Shown here: positions 30,900 to 39,658 of the stretch, one piece after another | Layout of the letters: each line of letters begins with the position of its first letter | Numbering within the stretch: position 1 is the stretch's first letter | NCBI GenBank assembly: GCA_934133195.1 | Contig: CAKPAZ010000003.1 | Coordinates: forward strand, 1 to 64,000 | DNA from: an uncultured Bacilli bacterium | GTDB taxonomy: Bacteria; Bacillota_I; Bacilli_A; ML615J-28; CAG-313 | Length of the DNA stretch: 64,000 nt | Direction: 5' to 3' | Translations under genes and position numbers: made by a program | The notes under the pieces: generated by a model | What the model saw: only the letters and a program-made list of their open reading frames with translations | Database searches by the model: none | Told to the model about the DNA's origin: nothing

Positions 30900-31415
30900 A
30901 TGAAAAAAATTGGAAAATTATGTACATTAATAATAATGTTAATATGTGTAATTATGATTTCCTCATGCAAAGGAAAAACTGCATCCTATGCATGTAGTAC
31001 AATATATGGAAAAATAACCAAAATAAATGACACAAAAATTACTTTAGTGCTTCTTGATACAACAAATCAAACCCAAGGACCAATGAATCCAAATGGTGAA
31101 GAACCACCAACAAAACCAGATGGTGATACAACTAACCCAAGTGGTGAAGAAACTCCACCAACTCCTCCCGATGGAGATTTCAACCCAGGTGAAAATAGAG
31201 GTGAAATGAACAATTTCACAGAATCAAGTATTACCATTACCATTGATCTTGCGGGGGTAAGTATTACCAAAAATAATGAAACCATCAATTTAGATGAAAT
31301 CAAAGAAAATGATATTATTCAAATTGTATTTGATGAATCATCAAATCCTAAATTAGTAAGTTTGATGACTAACGACCCTGGTGATAAACCAGAACAAGAA
31401 GTACAACCTAACTAA
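30900..31415 (+). CDS. Small proline-rich lipoprotein
   Basis: A 171-residue exported lipoprotein with signal peptide ending in IMISSC (Cys23). A short N-terminal beta segment (YGKITKINDTKITLVLL) is followed by a Pro/Asn/Gly-rich stretch (about residues 60-100, repeats of the kind GEEPPTKPDGD) and a second beta segment (SSITITIDLAGVSITKNNETI) that reads like the other half of the same fold split by the linker. 21 bases after the Cthe_2159-type gene and in the same transcript, so it probably works with it. Function unknown. AAAGGGG ribosome site. Confidence 0.7.
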   Translation: MKKIGKLCTLIIMLICVIMISSCKGKTASYACSTIYGKITKINDTKITLVLLDTTNQTQGPMNPNGEEPPTKPDGDTTNPSGEETPPTPPDGDFNPGENRGEMNNFTESSITITIDLAGVSITKNNETINLDEIKENDIIQIVFDESSNPKLVSLMTNDPGDKPEQEVQPN

Positions 31416-31423
31416 CCAACAAA

Positions 31424-31456
31424 AGAATTACTTATCTTTTTAAGTAATTCTTTTTA
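31424..31456 (+). terminator. Terminator after the lipoprotein pair
   Basis: Perfect 11-bp stem AGAATTACTTA (31424-31434) / TAAGTAATTCT (31441-31451) with a T-rich tail. Confidence 0.92.
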
Positions 31457-31521
31457 TTATATAATAAGGAAGAAATAAATGTAAAATAGTCGTAAAGAAA
31501 GTAAAAAGATATTAATTAATA

Positions 31522-31551
31522 TTGTTATATAATAATTAAATATGTTAAAAT
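31522..31551 (+). promoter_or_regulatory. Promoter of the two small membrane proteins
   Basis: TTGTTA (31522-31527), 18-base spacer, extended -10 TGTTAAAAT (TAAAAT at 31546-31551). Confidence 0.5.
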
Positions 31552-31576
31552 ATAGATATGAAAAGAGGAAATAAAA

Positions 31577-31783
31577 ATGAAAAAAATAAAAATAGGAATT
31601 GGATTAATTATTCTAGGTAATCTTTTATATCTTTTAAATGAAATATTTAATTTTAGTTCATCAAACTTTGGTGATTTTATAAATGGATTATTACTAGGAA
31701 TATCAGTTGGAACTAATTTTGTAGGTATTGTATTAATCATTTTATCAGTTAAAAAAGAGGATGACCATGAAAAACAAAGATAG
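31577..31783 (+). CDS. Small two-helix membrane protein
   Basis: A 68-residue protein with hydrophobic helices at about residues 5-22 and 38-58, separated by a polar Ser/Asn turn and ending in a charged KKEDDHEKQR tail. GAGGA precedes the ATG. No family recognised. It overlaps the next small gene, suggesting the two act together. Confidence 0.65.
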   Translation: MKKIKIGIGLIILGNLLYLLNEIFNFSSSNFGDFINGLLLGISVGTNFVGIVLIILSVKKEDDHEKQR

Positions 31784-31955
31784 TTATATGACAATAGGAA
31801 TGTTTATAGGATTAATACTAGGCTCTTTAATTGGTCTTGTAATTGGAATCATTCAAAAAGATTTAACCTTTTGGCTATGTATTGGTCTTTCTGCAGGCTT
31901 ATGTCTTGGTATGTTTGTAGGATTACTAATTCCTAAAAAAACTAACAAAAAATAA
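31767..31955 (+). CDS. Small Gly-zipper membrane protein
   Basis: A 62-residue protein. AAAGAGG at 31754-31760 fits the ATG at 31767 and is too close to the one at 31761. Two hydrophobic helices (GMFIGLILGSLIGLVIGI and WLCIGLSAGLCLGMFVGLLI) carry regularly spaced Gly residues typical of tight helix packing. The end is basic (PKKTNKK). Function unknown; translated with the preceding small membrane protein. Confidence 0.62.
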   Translation: MKNKDSYMTIGMFIGLILGSLIGLVIGIIQKDLTFWLCIGLSAGLCLGMFVGLLIPKKTNKK

Positions 31956-31957
31956 TG

Positions 31958-31999
31958 GAAACTAGTAAATTAAATAAGATTGCCTAGTTTCTATTTTTT
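31958..31999 (+). terminator. Terminator after the small membrane proteins
   Basis: GAAACTAG (31958-31965) pairs with CTAGTTTC (31984-31991), then TATTTTTTATT. The loop is long (18 bases). Confidence 0.7.
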
Positions 32000-32011
32000 A
32001 TTGCGATTAAT

Positions 32012-32040
32012 TTGACATAATAACTAAACAAGAGTATAAT
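32012..32040 (+). promoter_or_regulatory. Promoter of the AbrB-ABC operon
   Basis: Consensus TTGACA (32012-32017), 17-base spacer, TATAAT (32035-32040). Confidence 0.88.
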
Positions 32041-32080
32041 TAGTATGAAAAGTAGGAAAAGTATAACTAGGAGGTATAAT

Positions 32081-32293
32081 ATGATAGAAAGTCCAAATAA
32101 CGATGGAAAATACATATTTGGTGTATGTAAGGTTGGAGAAAAAGGTCAAGTCGTAATTCCTAAGGAAGCAAGAGAAGTGTTTAATATTAAACCTGGCGAT
32201 ATGCTTGTAATGCTTGGTGACATTAATTCAGGAATTGCGATAGTAAAGACCGATGTCTTTTCAGCCGTTACTGATCAAGTATTTAAAAAATAA
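32081..32293 (+). CDS. AbrB/MazE/SpoVT-type DNA-binding protein
   Basis: A 70-residue regulator with one swapped-hairpin AbrB fold: FGVCKVGEKGQVVIPKEAREVFNIKPGDMLVMLGD. AGGAGG at 32069-32074 selects the ATG at 32081 over an in-frame one at 32045. The first gene of an operon with an ABC exporter, an arrangement seen often in Firmicutes, where the AbrB protein most likely controls its own operon. No toxin gene lies next to it, so an antitoxin role is unlikely. Confidence 0.88.
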   Translation: MIESPNNDGKYIFGVCKVGEKGQVVIPKEAREVFNIKPGDMLVMLGDINSGIAIVKTDVFSAVTDQVFKK

Positions 32294-32316
32294 GGAAATA
32301 AGAAAAGAGGAGTACT

Positions 32317-33240
32317 ATGGAAAATATTATTGAAATTAAGCATTTACATAAATTATTTAAAGATGTACATGCGGTTAATGATTTATCCCTTCATGTAAAA
32401 AAAGGTGAATTCTTTGCCTTTTTAGGTATCAATGGAGCTGGTAAATCTACCACCATCTCAATCATGTGTGGAAAACTAAAAAAAGACGAAGGTGAAGTAT
32501 TAATAAATGGTTATAATATTGATACTGACCTTGACAAAATTAAATCAACAATTGGAGTTGTTTTTCAATCATCAATTTTAGATAAAAACTTATCAGTTAA
32601 AGATAATCTTGAAGTAAGAGCATCCCTTTATGGAATTACTGGTGAAGCTTTTAAAAATCGATTGAATGAACTTTCAGAACTACTTGAATTTAAAGATATC
32701 TTAAATCGCCCTTTTGGTAAATTATCAGGTGGTCAAAAACGAAGAATCGATATTGCGAGAGCATTAATTAATCATCCAAGTATCTTGATTCTTGATGAAC
32801 CTACAACAGGACTTGATCCCCAAACAAGAAAACTTGTATGGAATGTAATTCATGAGTTAAGAGAAAAAGAAGGAATAACAGTTTTTCTAACTACTCACTA
32901 TATGGAAGAAACTGTCGATGCTGACTATGTTGTAATCCTAGATAGTGGAATAATTGTTGGTGAAGGTAGTCCTGTTGAATTAAAAAATAAATATACAGGT
33001 GACTTTATTACCCTTTATAACGTAACTGATGATGTTAAAGAATTATTAACATCTCTTGGTAAAACATATGAAAATGTACCAAGTGGAATTAGAATTAGTG
33101 TTAAAAACACAGAAGAAGCAACAAACTTAATTATTGAACATCCCGAAATCTTTAAAGATTATGAAATAATAAAAGGTAAGATGGATGATGTTTTTCTAAA
33201 CATTACAGGAAAGAAACTAACAGAAGGTGATCTAAAATGA
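32317..33240 (+). CDS. ABC transporter ATP-binding protein (ABC-2 type)
   Basis: A 307-residue ATPase with Walker A GINGAGKST, Q loop VFQSS, signature LSGGQKRRIDIARAL, Walker B ILILDEPTTGLDP and H-loop TTHYMEE. A C-terminal ~85-residue extension is of the DrrA/CcmA type seen in drug and lipid exporters. The stop overlaps the permease start (ATGA at 33237-33240). Substrate unknown. Confidence 0.93.
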   Translation: MENIIEIKHLHKLFKDVHAVNDLSLHVKKGEFFAFLGINGAGKSTTISIMCGKLKKDEGEVLINGYNIDTDLDKIKSTIGVVFQSSILDKNLSVKDNLEVRASLYGITGEAFKNRLNELSELLEFKDILNRPFGKLSGGQKRRIDIARALINHPSILILDEPTTGLDPQTRKLVWNVIHELREKEGITVFLTTHYMEETVDADYVVILDSGIIVGEGSPVELKNKYTGDFITLYNVTDDVKELLTSLGKTYENVPSGIRISVKNTEEATNLIIEHPEIFKDYEIIKGKMDDVFLNITGKKLTEGDLK

Positions 33241-34136
33241 AAACATTAGGTACTTTAATTAAAAGAAATATCAAATTATTCTTTAAAGATAAAGGTTTAT
33301 TCTTTACATCTTTAATTACTCCATTTATTTTGTTAATTTTATATGCAACATTCTTAGGTAAAGTATATCGTGATTCCTTTACTTCAAGTCTTCCTGAAGG
33401 CTTTAATCTAAGTGATAAAGTCATTAATGGTATTGTTGGTGGAGAATTATTCTCATCATTGCTTGCGGTAAGCTGTATTACTGTAGCCTTTTGTTCAAAC
33501 ATGTTAATGGTTCAAGATAAGATAACTAACGCCATAGATGACTTCCATGTCACTCCTGTTAAAGCATCTACACTTGCAGTAAGCTACTATGTTGCGACAT
33601 TTGTTTCAACCTTAATTGTTTGTCTTGCAGCATTTATTGGTTCCCTCATCTATGTTGCGGCCATTGGTGGTTGGTGTTTTTCAGCTCTAGACATAGTATT
33701 AATAATTCTTGATATTATTATTCTTGTAATGTTTGGTACTGCCCTTTCTTCAATCATCAATTACTTCTTAACATCACAAGGTCAAGTATCAGCTGTAGGT
33801 ACAATCGTAAGTTCATGCTATGGTTTCATTTGTGGTGCATACATGCCAATAAGTTCATTCAATGTTGGACTTCAAAAGGTAATTATGTTTTTACCAGGAA
33901 CCTATGGTACAAGCTTACTAAGAAATCATGCTTTAAGAGGTAGCTTTGAACTAATGGGAAAAGAAGGAGTACCATCAGAAGTAATAACATCAATCAAAAA
34001 ATCAATAGACTGTAACCTTGAATTTTTTGGACATAATGTTTCAATGCTAGGTTTATATCTAGTAATTTGCTTAACAGTTGTAGGTTTACTTACCATATAC
34101 ATTTTAATCAATAAGTTTGTAAAAAGAAACAAATAA
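33237..34136 (+). CDS. ABC-2 type transporter permease
   Basis: A 299-residue membrane protein with about six hydrophobic helices, including an early one after LFFKDKGLFFTSLITPFILLILYA, the conserved PVKASTLAVSYYVA region, and FICGAYMPISSFN, typical of DrrB-like ABC-2 permeases. Forms the exporter with the ATPase that overlaps it by 4 bases. Confidence 0.92.
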   Translation: MKTLGTLIKRNIKLFFKDKGLFFTSLITPFILLILYATFLGKVYRDSFTSSLPEGFNLSDKVINGIVGGELFSSLLAVSCITVAFCSNMLMVQDKITNAIDDFHVTPVKASTLAVSYYVATFVSTLIVCLAAFIGSLIYVAAIGGWCFSALDIVLIILDIIILVMFGTALSSIINYFLTSQGQVSAVGTIVSSCYGFICGAYMPISSFNVGLQKVIMFLPGTYGTSLLRNHALRGSFELMGKEGVPSEVITSIKKSIDCNLEFFGHNVSMLGLYLVICLTVVGLLTIYILINKFVKRNK

Positions 34137-34165
34137 AACTTTAGGATAACACCTAAAGTTTTTTT
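34137..34165 (+). terminator. Terminator of the ABC operon
   Basis: Perfect 9-bp stem AACTTTAGG (34137-34145) / CCTAAAGTT (34152-34160) followed by a T run. Confidence 0.93.
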
Positions 34166-34195
34166 AAGTTTTTGAAACTTCTTCACTCTTTATTT

Positions 34196-34224
34196 TTGCT
34201 TTTTTGTTTACTTTTTGGTATAAT
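34196..34224 (+). promoter_or_regulatory. Promoter of the rsmE operon
   Basis: TTGCTT (34196-34201), 17-base spacer, TATAAT (34219-34224). Confidence 0.65.
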
Positions 34225-34249
34225 ATTAAGACAAGAGAGGATGAAGTTT

Positions 34250-34993
34250 ATGCAACGTTATATGATTAATAAGAATAACTCATATGTTGATTTTGATAAC
34301 CATATTATCAAAATGATGTCGGAAGATGCTCATCATATGAAGAATGTTATGAGAATGAACATAAATGATAAAGTAATCGTTGTGTATGAAGAAAAGAGTT
34401 ACCAATGTATAATTTTAACCCTAACAAACAATGAAGTAACTCTTGAGATAGAACATTCTCTTGAAGAAAATAAAGAACTAGATTGTGAAGTTTGTATTGC
34501 ACAAGGACTAGTGAGAAAAGAAAAAATGGAAGAAGTTATTGATCATATCTCAGAACTTGGAGCAACCCTTTATCAACCAGTTGTTTTAAGAAGATGTAAT
34601 GTAAAGGTAAGTAATGAAAATATTGATAAAAAACTTATCCGTTTAAATAAAATTGCGAAAGAAGCATCAGAACAAGCCCATCGCTTAAAGGTTTTAGAAG
34701 TAAAGGCTCCAATTAGCTTTAAACAATTTTTATCTTTCTCAAAATCATTTGATTTATGTTTAGTTGCTCATGTAGATTTAGATAATCCCCTTTATATAGG
34801 TGATGCCATAAAAGATGAAAAACGCATCCTAGTACTTGTAGGACCTGAAGGTGGATTTGATCAAGAAGAATTAGATGAATTAAAAAATAATAATTTTAAA
34901 ATGATATCACTTGGAAAAAGAGTCTTAAGAACCGAAGTTGCACCAAGTTATATTATGAGTATAATTGATTACTTAAGAGGTGAAAACAAGTGA
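34250..34993 (+). CDS. rsmE: 16S rRNA m3U1498 methyltransferase RsmE
   Basis: A 247-residue SPOUT-class methyltransferase. GAGAGG at 34235-34240 fits the ATG at 34250; upstream in-frame starts would run through the promoter. N-terminal PUA-like domain (HHMKNVMRMNINDKVIVVYE), then the trefoil-knot domain with QGLVRKEKMEEVIDHISELGA, KEASEQAHR, the SAM-binding loop LVGPEGGFDQEELDEL and LGKRVLRTEVAPSYIMSIID. Methylates U1498 in helix 44. Its TGA overlaps the GTG start of mtaB. In Bacillus rsmE also precedes mtaB (yqeU-yqeV). Confidence 0.94.
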   Translation: MQRYMINKNNSYVDFDNHIIKMMSEDAHHMKNVMRMNINDKVIVVYEEKSYQCIILTLTNNEVTLEIEHSLEENKELDCEVCIAQGLVRKEKMEEVIDHISELGATLYQPVVLRRCNVKVSNENIDKKLIRLNKIAKEASEQAHRLKVLEVKAPISFKQFLSFSKSFDLCLVAHVDLDNPLYIGDAIKDEKRILVLVGPEGGFDQEELDELKNNNFKMISLGKRVLRTEVAPSYIMSIIDYLRGENK

Positions 34994-36309
34994 AATTTAG
35001 CGTAATATCGTTAGGATGTAAAGTAAATAGCTATGAAACGGAAGTCCTAATAAATGATTTAAATAACAAAGGATGGGAATACTGCCTAAAAGATGATGAT
35101 GTTGATGTCATCATTATTAATACTTGTACGGTAACATCGACTAGTGATCAAAAGTCAAGACAAATAATCAGAAGTACAAAAAGAAAACATCCAAACGCAA
35201 TCATTGTTGCGATGGGATGCTTTGTTCAACTTAATCCCGATGTCGCATCAAACATTGCTGATATCATTATCGGTACAAACAATCGCTTAAAAGTATATGA
35301 ACTTGTCAACTCATACCTTAAAACAAAAGATGAAATTGATAGTTTAGTTAAACCCTTATCAATCGTTGAAGATATTAAAAATGTCAAAACATATGAAGAA
35401 ATGAAACTAAATAGTGTGACTACACACACTAGAGGTTTTGTTAAAATTCAAGATGGTTGTGAAAACTTCTGTAGCTACTGTGCTATCCCTTATTCAAGAG
35501 GGGGAATCAGAAGTAGACTACCAGATGATGTTGTAAATGAAATCAAAAGTTTAGTTAAAAATGGAACCAAAGAAGTAATAATTGCAGGGATAAATACTGG
35601 TACATACGGTCAAGACTTAGGAAATATTTCTTTAGCAAATCTTATAGAAAGAATCATGAATGAGACCACTTTATACCGTTTACGTCTATCATCCATTGAA
35701 TTAATGGAGGTAACTGATGAACTTCTTGCGACAATCAAGAAGTATGAATCACGTGTAGCTCATCATCTTCATATCCCTCTTCAAGGTGGATGTGACACAG
35801 TCTTAAAGAGAATGCACCGTAAATATCTAACCAAAGATTATGAAGAATTAATTAAAAAGATTCGTTTAATGTTTCCAAACATTGCGATTACGACTGACCT
35901 TTTAGCGGGATTTGTTGGTGAAACCATAGATGAATTTAATCAAACATGTGAATTCATCAAAAGAATAAACTTCTCATCAATGCATATTTTCCCATATTCT
36001 CGCCGTAAAGGAACTGAGGCAGATAAAATGGAAGGTCATTTAGACCCTAAAGTAATAAATGAAAGAACCCACATTCTGCTAGGTATTGCTGGGGAAATGA
36101 AATATAATTATGAAAAACAATTTGTAGGAACCATTCAAAATGTTATTACCGAAACCATCAAAAATGGTTATATGACATCACATAGTAGTAACTATCTTGA
36201 AATTGATGTTATCTTAGAAGAAGATATTGTTCCTAATATGATAATAGATGTTGAGATTCTAGATGTTCAAAAAAATAAAATTATTGGAAGGAGAGTAAAA
36301 CATGAGTAG
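34990..36309 (+). CDS. mtaB: tRNA t6A37 methylthiotransferase MtaB
   Basis: A 439-residue radical-SAM enzyme that adds a methylthio group to t6A37 in ANN-decoding tRNAs. It starts with GTG at 34990, overlapping the rsmE stop. The N-terminal UPF0004 domain has cluster Cys residues in ISLGCKVNSYETE, INTCTVTSTSDQKSRQ and VAMGCFVQLNPDV. The radical-SAM motif is CENFCSYCAIPYSRG, and a C-terminal TRAM-like domain follows. All six cluster cysteines are present. Confidence 0.95.
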   Translation: MKFSVISLGCKVNSYETEVLINDLNNKGWEYCLKDDDVDVIIINTCTVTSTSDQKSRQIIRSTKRKHPNAIIVAMGCFVQLNPDVASNIADIIIGTNNRLKVYELVNSYLKTKDEIDSLVKPLSIVEDIKNVKTYEEMKLNSVTTHTRGFVKIQDGCENFCSYCAIPYSRGGIRSRLPDDVVNEIKSLVKNGTKEVIIAGINTGTYGQDLGNISLANLIERIMNETTLYRLRLSSIELMEVTDELLATIKKYESRVAHHLHIPLQGGCDTVLKRMHRKYLTKDYEELIKKIRLMFPNIAITTDLLAGFVGETIDEFNQTCEFIKRINFSSMHIFPYSRRKGTEADKMEGHLDPKVINERTHILLGIAGEMKYNYEKQFVGTIQNVITETIKNGYMTSHSSNYLEIDVILEEDIVPNMIIDVEILDVQKNKIIGRRVKHE

Positions 36310-37651
36310 TTTTAAAGATTATCATCTAAAAAAAGAATTACTAGAAGGTATTAAAGCTATTGGTTTTGAATCACCAACAGAAGTACAAAAACAAGTAATC
36401 CCTCGAGCTATGAAAAAAGAAAGCTTGATTGTTCAAAGTGCAACTGGAAGTGGTAAAACTCACGCTTTCTTAATTCCGATTATTCAAAACTTAGATCCAA
36501 CCTTACAAGAAGTACAAAATGTAATTATCTCACCTACTAGAGAACTTGCTATGCAGTTATATGATGTTTTTATGGAGTTAATCTCCCATCTAGGATATGA
36601 AGTAAACGTTCAAAAAGTAATTGGTGGTGGAAATCGTGAAGCCGAGATTAAACGCTTTGAAAAGTCCCAACCACAAATTGTAATTGGAACACTAGGCAGA
36701 CTTAATGATTTAGTTGTAAACACTAATGTTCTAAAAATACATAATGCTAAAACCGTTGTAATCGATGAAGCAGATATGATATTTGAAGAAAAAGAATTAG
36801 TGGAAGTAGATAAGATAATTGGTAAAGTTCAAGGTAATCCCCAATTTTTAATCTTTAGTGCCACCCTTCCCAAAGGCCTAAGATCATTCTTAAAGAAATA
36901 CCTTGAAAATGCTCAAACAATAGCTCTAGAAGAAAAAAATCTTACAGCCGCAACCATTGAGCATATCATGCTTCAATGTAAAGCTAAAGATAAGAGAAAC
37001 GTTCTTTTAGACCTACTTAAGATAATTAATCCCTATCTTGCTTTAATATTTGTAAATACAAAAGAAGGTGTCGATGAATTATCGATGTATCTCGCAAAAG
37101 AAGGATACCGCGTAGGTAAACTTCATGGAGCAATGGACGACAGGTCCCGTAAACAAATGATTAAACGTATTCAAAACTTAGAGTTTCAATATGTAGTTGC
37201 TAGTGATATTGCGGCACGTGGTATTGACATTGAAGGTGTAAGTCATGTAATTAACTTTGACCTACCTAAAGATGTTGAATTCTTCATCCATAGAACTGGA
37301 CGTACAGCAAGAAACTCCCAAACTGGTATTTCCTATAGCCTTTATGCTTATGAAGATGATGAATATATCAAAGCCCTTCAAAAGAAAGGTTTGATATGTA
37401 AATTCTATCAAATCAAAGATGGTGCGTTAATAGAATCAACCTTCAAAAAAAGAGTAAGAAAACTTTCTAAAAATGAAGAGATTGAACAACATATTCATCA
37501 AAAAACTCCAATGCCAAAAAAGGTAAAACCAGGTTACAAGAAAAAACGAAATGAAAAAATCAAAAAAGAAATCAAAAAAGCTAAAAAAGAACGTATAAGT
37601 GCAATCTATCGTCGTCGTGCTAAAGAAAGAAAAGAAGAACAAGATAACTAG
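36302..37651 (+). CDS. DEAD-box ATP-dependent RNA helicase
   Basis: A 449-residue helicase with all motifs: Q motif FESPTEVQKQVIP, ATGSGKT (I), SPTREL (Ia), DEAD in VIDEADMIF (II), FSATLP (III), IFVNTKEGVDEL (IV), ASDIAARGIDIEG (V), HRTGRTAR (VI). The C-terminal ~60 residues are highly basic (Lys/Arg-rich), typical of an RNA-binding tail in cold-shock/ribosome-assembly helicases such as CshB, but I cannot assign the subtype. Starts inside the end of mtaB after AAGGAGAG (8-base overlap). Confidence 0.93.
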   Translation: MSSFKDYHLKKELLEGIKAIGFESPTEVQKQVIPRAMKKESLIVQSATGSGKTHAFLIPIIQNLDPTLQEVQNVIISPTRELAMQLYDVFMELISHLGYEVNVQKVIGGGNREAEIKRFEKSQPQIVIGTLGRLNDLVVNTNVLKIHNAKTVVIDEADMIFEEKELVEVDKIIGKVQGNPQFLIFSATLPKGLRSFLKKYLENAQTIALEEKNLTAATIEHIMLQCKAKDKRNVLLDLLKIINPYLALIFVNTKEGVDELSMYLAKEGYRVGKLHGAMDDRSRKQMIKRIQNLEFQYVVASDIAARGIDIEGVSHVINFDLPKDVEFFIHRTGRTARNSQTGISYSLYAYEDDEYIKALQKKGLICKFYQIKDGALIESTFKKRVRKLSKNEEIEQHIHQKTPMPKKVKPGYKKKRNEKIKKEIKKAKKERISAIYRRRAKERKEEQDN

Positions 37652-37665
37652 AAAGGAAACGTACC

Positions 37666-38577
37666 ATGAAAATAGGAAGTCATGTAAGTAATAATGGATT
37701 TAAAATGCTTCAAGGAAGTGTTGAAGAAGCTTTAAGCTATGGAGCTAATGCCTTAATGGTGTATTTAGGAGCTCCTCAAAATACAATACGAAAACCATAT
37801 ACCGAAATGCATATTGAAGAAGCATTAACATTATGTGATTTAAATGATATAAATCCTGATGATATCATTGTTCATGCTCCATATATTGTAAATCTCGCTC
37901 AAAGTGATGACCAAAAGTGGGATTACGCTATTACCTTCTTAGGTAATGAATTAATGGGTACCGCGATGATTGGTGCTAAATATATGGTCTTACATCCGGG
38001 AGCTCACGTTGGCATGGGTAAAGACTATGCCATTGAAAGAATTGCTACCGGTATTAACTATATTTTATCAGATACCATCAATTATAATTCAGTAATCTTA
38101 CTAGAAACTATGGCAGGTAAAGGAACTGAATGTGGAAGAACATTTGAAGAAATTGCTGAAATTATCAGTAAAGTTCATAACAAAAAAAGAATCGGGGTAT
38201 GTTTAGATACTTGTCATATTAATGATGCTGGTTATGATATAGTTAATCACTATGAAGATGTAATAAAAGAATTTGATCGAATCATTGGTCTAGACTACTT
38301 AAAAGTAATCCACCTAAATGATTCCAAAAATCCATGTGGTTCACATAAAGACCGTCATGAAAACATTGGGTTTGGAACTATTGGTTTTGATACATTAATG
38401 AAATTTGTAAATGATGAAAGATTTAAGGATATTCCAAAAATCCTTGAAACTCCATATATTCCATATTCAAAACTAGTTAGTTTTGCACCATACAAAGAAG
38501 AAATTGAAATGATTAAGAAAGGGGAATTCAATCCTTCTTTAAAAGAAGAAGTATTGAAAAATAATTCAGTTGAATAA
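37666..38577 (+). CDS. nfo: Endonuclease IV (AP endonuclease)
   Basis: A 303-residue TIM-barrel nuclease of the Nfo family that cuts DNA at abasic sites. Family signatures: start KIGSHVS, MVYLGAPQNTIRK, VHAPYIVNLA, MVLHPGAHVG (metal His), LLETMAGKGTECG (metal Glu), IGVCLDTCHINDAGYD (metal Asp and His), VIHLNDSKNPCGSHKDRHENIG, and ILETPY. All zinc ligands are present. AAAGGAA ribosome site. The next gene begins inside its last codons. Confidence 0.95.
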   Translation: MKIGSHVSNNGFKMLQGSVEEALSYGANALMVYLGAPQNTIRKPYTEMHIEEALTLCDLNDINPDDIIVHAPYIVNLAQSDDQKWDYAITFLGNELMGTAMIGAKYMVLHPGAHVGMGKDYAIERIATGINYILSDTINYNSVILLETMAGKGTECGRTFEEIAEIISKVHNKKRIGVCLDTCHINDAGYDIVNHYEDVIKEFDRIIGLDYLKVIHLNDSKNPCGSHKDRHENIGFGTIGFDTLMKFVNDERFKDIPKILETPYIPYSKLVSFAPYKEEIEMIKKGEFNPSLKEEVLKNNSVE

Positions 38578-39484
38578 GATTAATAAAAATTATATAAAAG
38601 AAAGATTAAATGAACAATCTGAAAACAAAATTAAAGAAGCATATCAATTAATGCAAACTTATGCCTCAGATAATGAAGAAATCATTGAAGCAATTGAAGA
38701 CATCTACTATGGATACCTAGGATATTGTGAAAGTAACAATATTCCTTATGTAGAAGAAGAGTTTCTTGATGAATTAATTACAACTGTAAATGAAATGAAT
38801 GAAAGATATGCTCAACTTGAAAAAGACTTAGAAAATCCAAGTGATGCGAAAGTACTAAGAGTTAAAGTTTGGTTAAATGACTTAAAATCAAAGTTCAATC
38901 GTATAATTGATATTCCAGTATGTTACCGTCTTTGTGATCTTGCTTATACTGTCTTTTATTCATTTAAGATGATTGGTTTCAAACCATTCTCTGTTGAAAT
39001 TGGTAATGTAACAGCCTACTCTAGAAATGCGGTAGAACCTGAAGAACTTGAAAGAGTACCAATCACTGATGAGGTTCACCTTGTCCATATAGGATTCCAA
39101 GAACATGAACTATTTACTATCTACTATGACATGCATCATAAAGATCCATGGGTAATAAAAGGTGAAGTACTTGGCATTCTAGATAATGAGCATCAAATCG
39201 ACTGTCCTCAAGTAGTAAAAGGAAAAGGTAATGGTGTATTTGAAAATAATCAAGATTTCTTTAATTTACTTGTGACTAAATCAAAAGAAGAAATCATTGA
39301 AGAAAATAACCTAGATGAAAAGACTGCTAAATTACTTGATAAAATTAATATGGAAGGCTTCCAAAGAAGAGATTGTAACGAAACTTTAAATGAAGTTTTA
39401 ACATATTATGTAGATCATTATGAAAATGATGTCGATGAAGACGAAGAAACTATTGATGAATTTTATGGTGATATCGAGATTTAA
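38570..39484 (+). CDS. Unknown acidic protein coupled to nfo
   Basis: A 304-residue protein I do not recognise. The frame opens with TTG at 38570 inside the end of nfo; no clear ribosome site is visible and the next in-frame ATG is at 38651, so the true start is uncertain. The N-terminal ~110 residues are predicted helical (LNEQSENKIKEAYQLM, charged), the middle (about 125-230) is mixed alpha/beta with a notable HLVHIGFQEHELFTIYYDMHHKDPW segment, and the end is very acidic (ENDVDEDEETIDEFYGDIEI). Cotranscription with a DNA-repair nuclease is the only functional hint. A terminator follows. Confidence 0.7.
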   Translation: MNKINKNYIKERLNEQSENKIKEAYQLMQTYASDNEEIIEAIEDIYYGYLGYCESNNIPYVEEEFLDELITTVNEMNERYAQLEKDLENPSDAKVLRVKVWLNDLKSKFNRIIDIPVCYRLCDLAYTVFYSFKMIGFKPFSVEIGNVTAYSRNAVEPEELERVPITDEVHLVHIGFQEHELFTIYYDMHHKDPWVIKGEVLGILDNEHQIDCPQVVKGKGNGVFENNQDFFNLLVTKSKEEIIEENNLDEKTAKLLDKINMEGFQRRDCNETLNEVLTYYVDHYENDVDEDEETIDEFYGDIEI

Positions 39485-39493
39485 ATAAAATCA

Positions 39494-39527
39494 GAAGTTG
39501 TGTTTTATGAACATAACTTCTTTTTTT
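39494..39527 (+). terminator. Terminator of the rsmE-nfo operon
   Basis: GAAGTTGTG (39494-39502) pairs with CATAACTTC (39512-39520, one wobble), followed by seven T. Confidence 0.93.
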
Positions 39528-39559
39528 AAAGTTAATTAAATTAAGAAAGTCAAACAAAA

Positions 39560-39594
39560 TGCTAATGTAAATATTTCTTAAATTTTCATTAGCA
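39560..39594. promoter_or_regulatory. Inverted repeat before nrdD, possible operator
   Basis: TGCTAATG (39560-39567) and CATTAGCA (39587-39594) are perfect inverted copies with a 19-bp AT-rich spacer, about 30 bp before the nrdD -10. The arms do not match the NrdR box consensus I know. Confidence 0.45.
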
Positions 39595-39620
39595 AATATA
39601 AAACAAATTATTTCAATTTA

Positions 39621-39629
39621 TGTTATAAT
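39621..39629 (+). promoter_or_regulatory. nrdD promoter (extended -10)
   Basis: TGTTATAAT at 39621-39629 is a full extended -10 (TGnTATAAT); no good -35 is seen. Confidence 0.6.
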
Positions 39630-39658
39630 TCATTTACATTATTTTTAAAAAAGTATCG

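Noticed and set aside
30611..30970. Minus-strand frame of 119 codons across the end of the Cthe_2159-type gene
   Set aside because: It spans two convincing plus-strand genes and has no ribosome site or promoter.
32081..32293. AbrB-type protein as a MazE antitoxin
   Set aside because: No toxin-like gene lies next to it; the operon continues with an ABC ATPase and permease.
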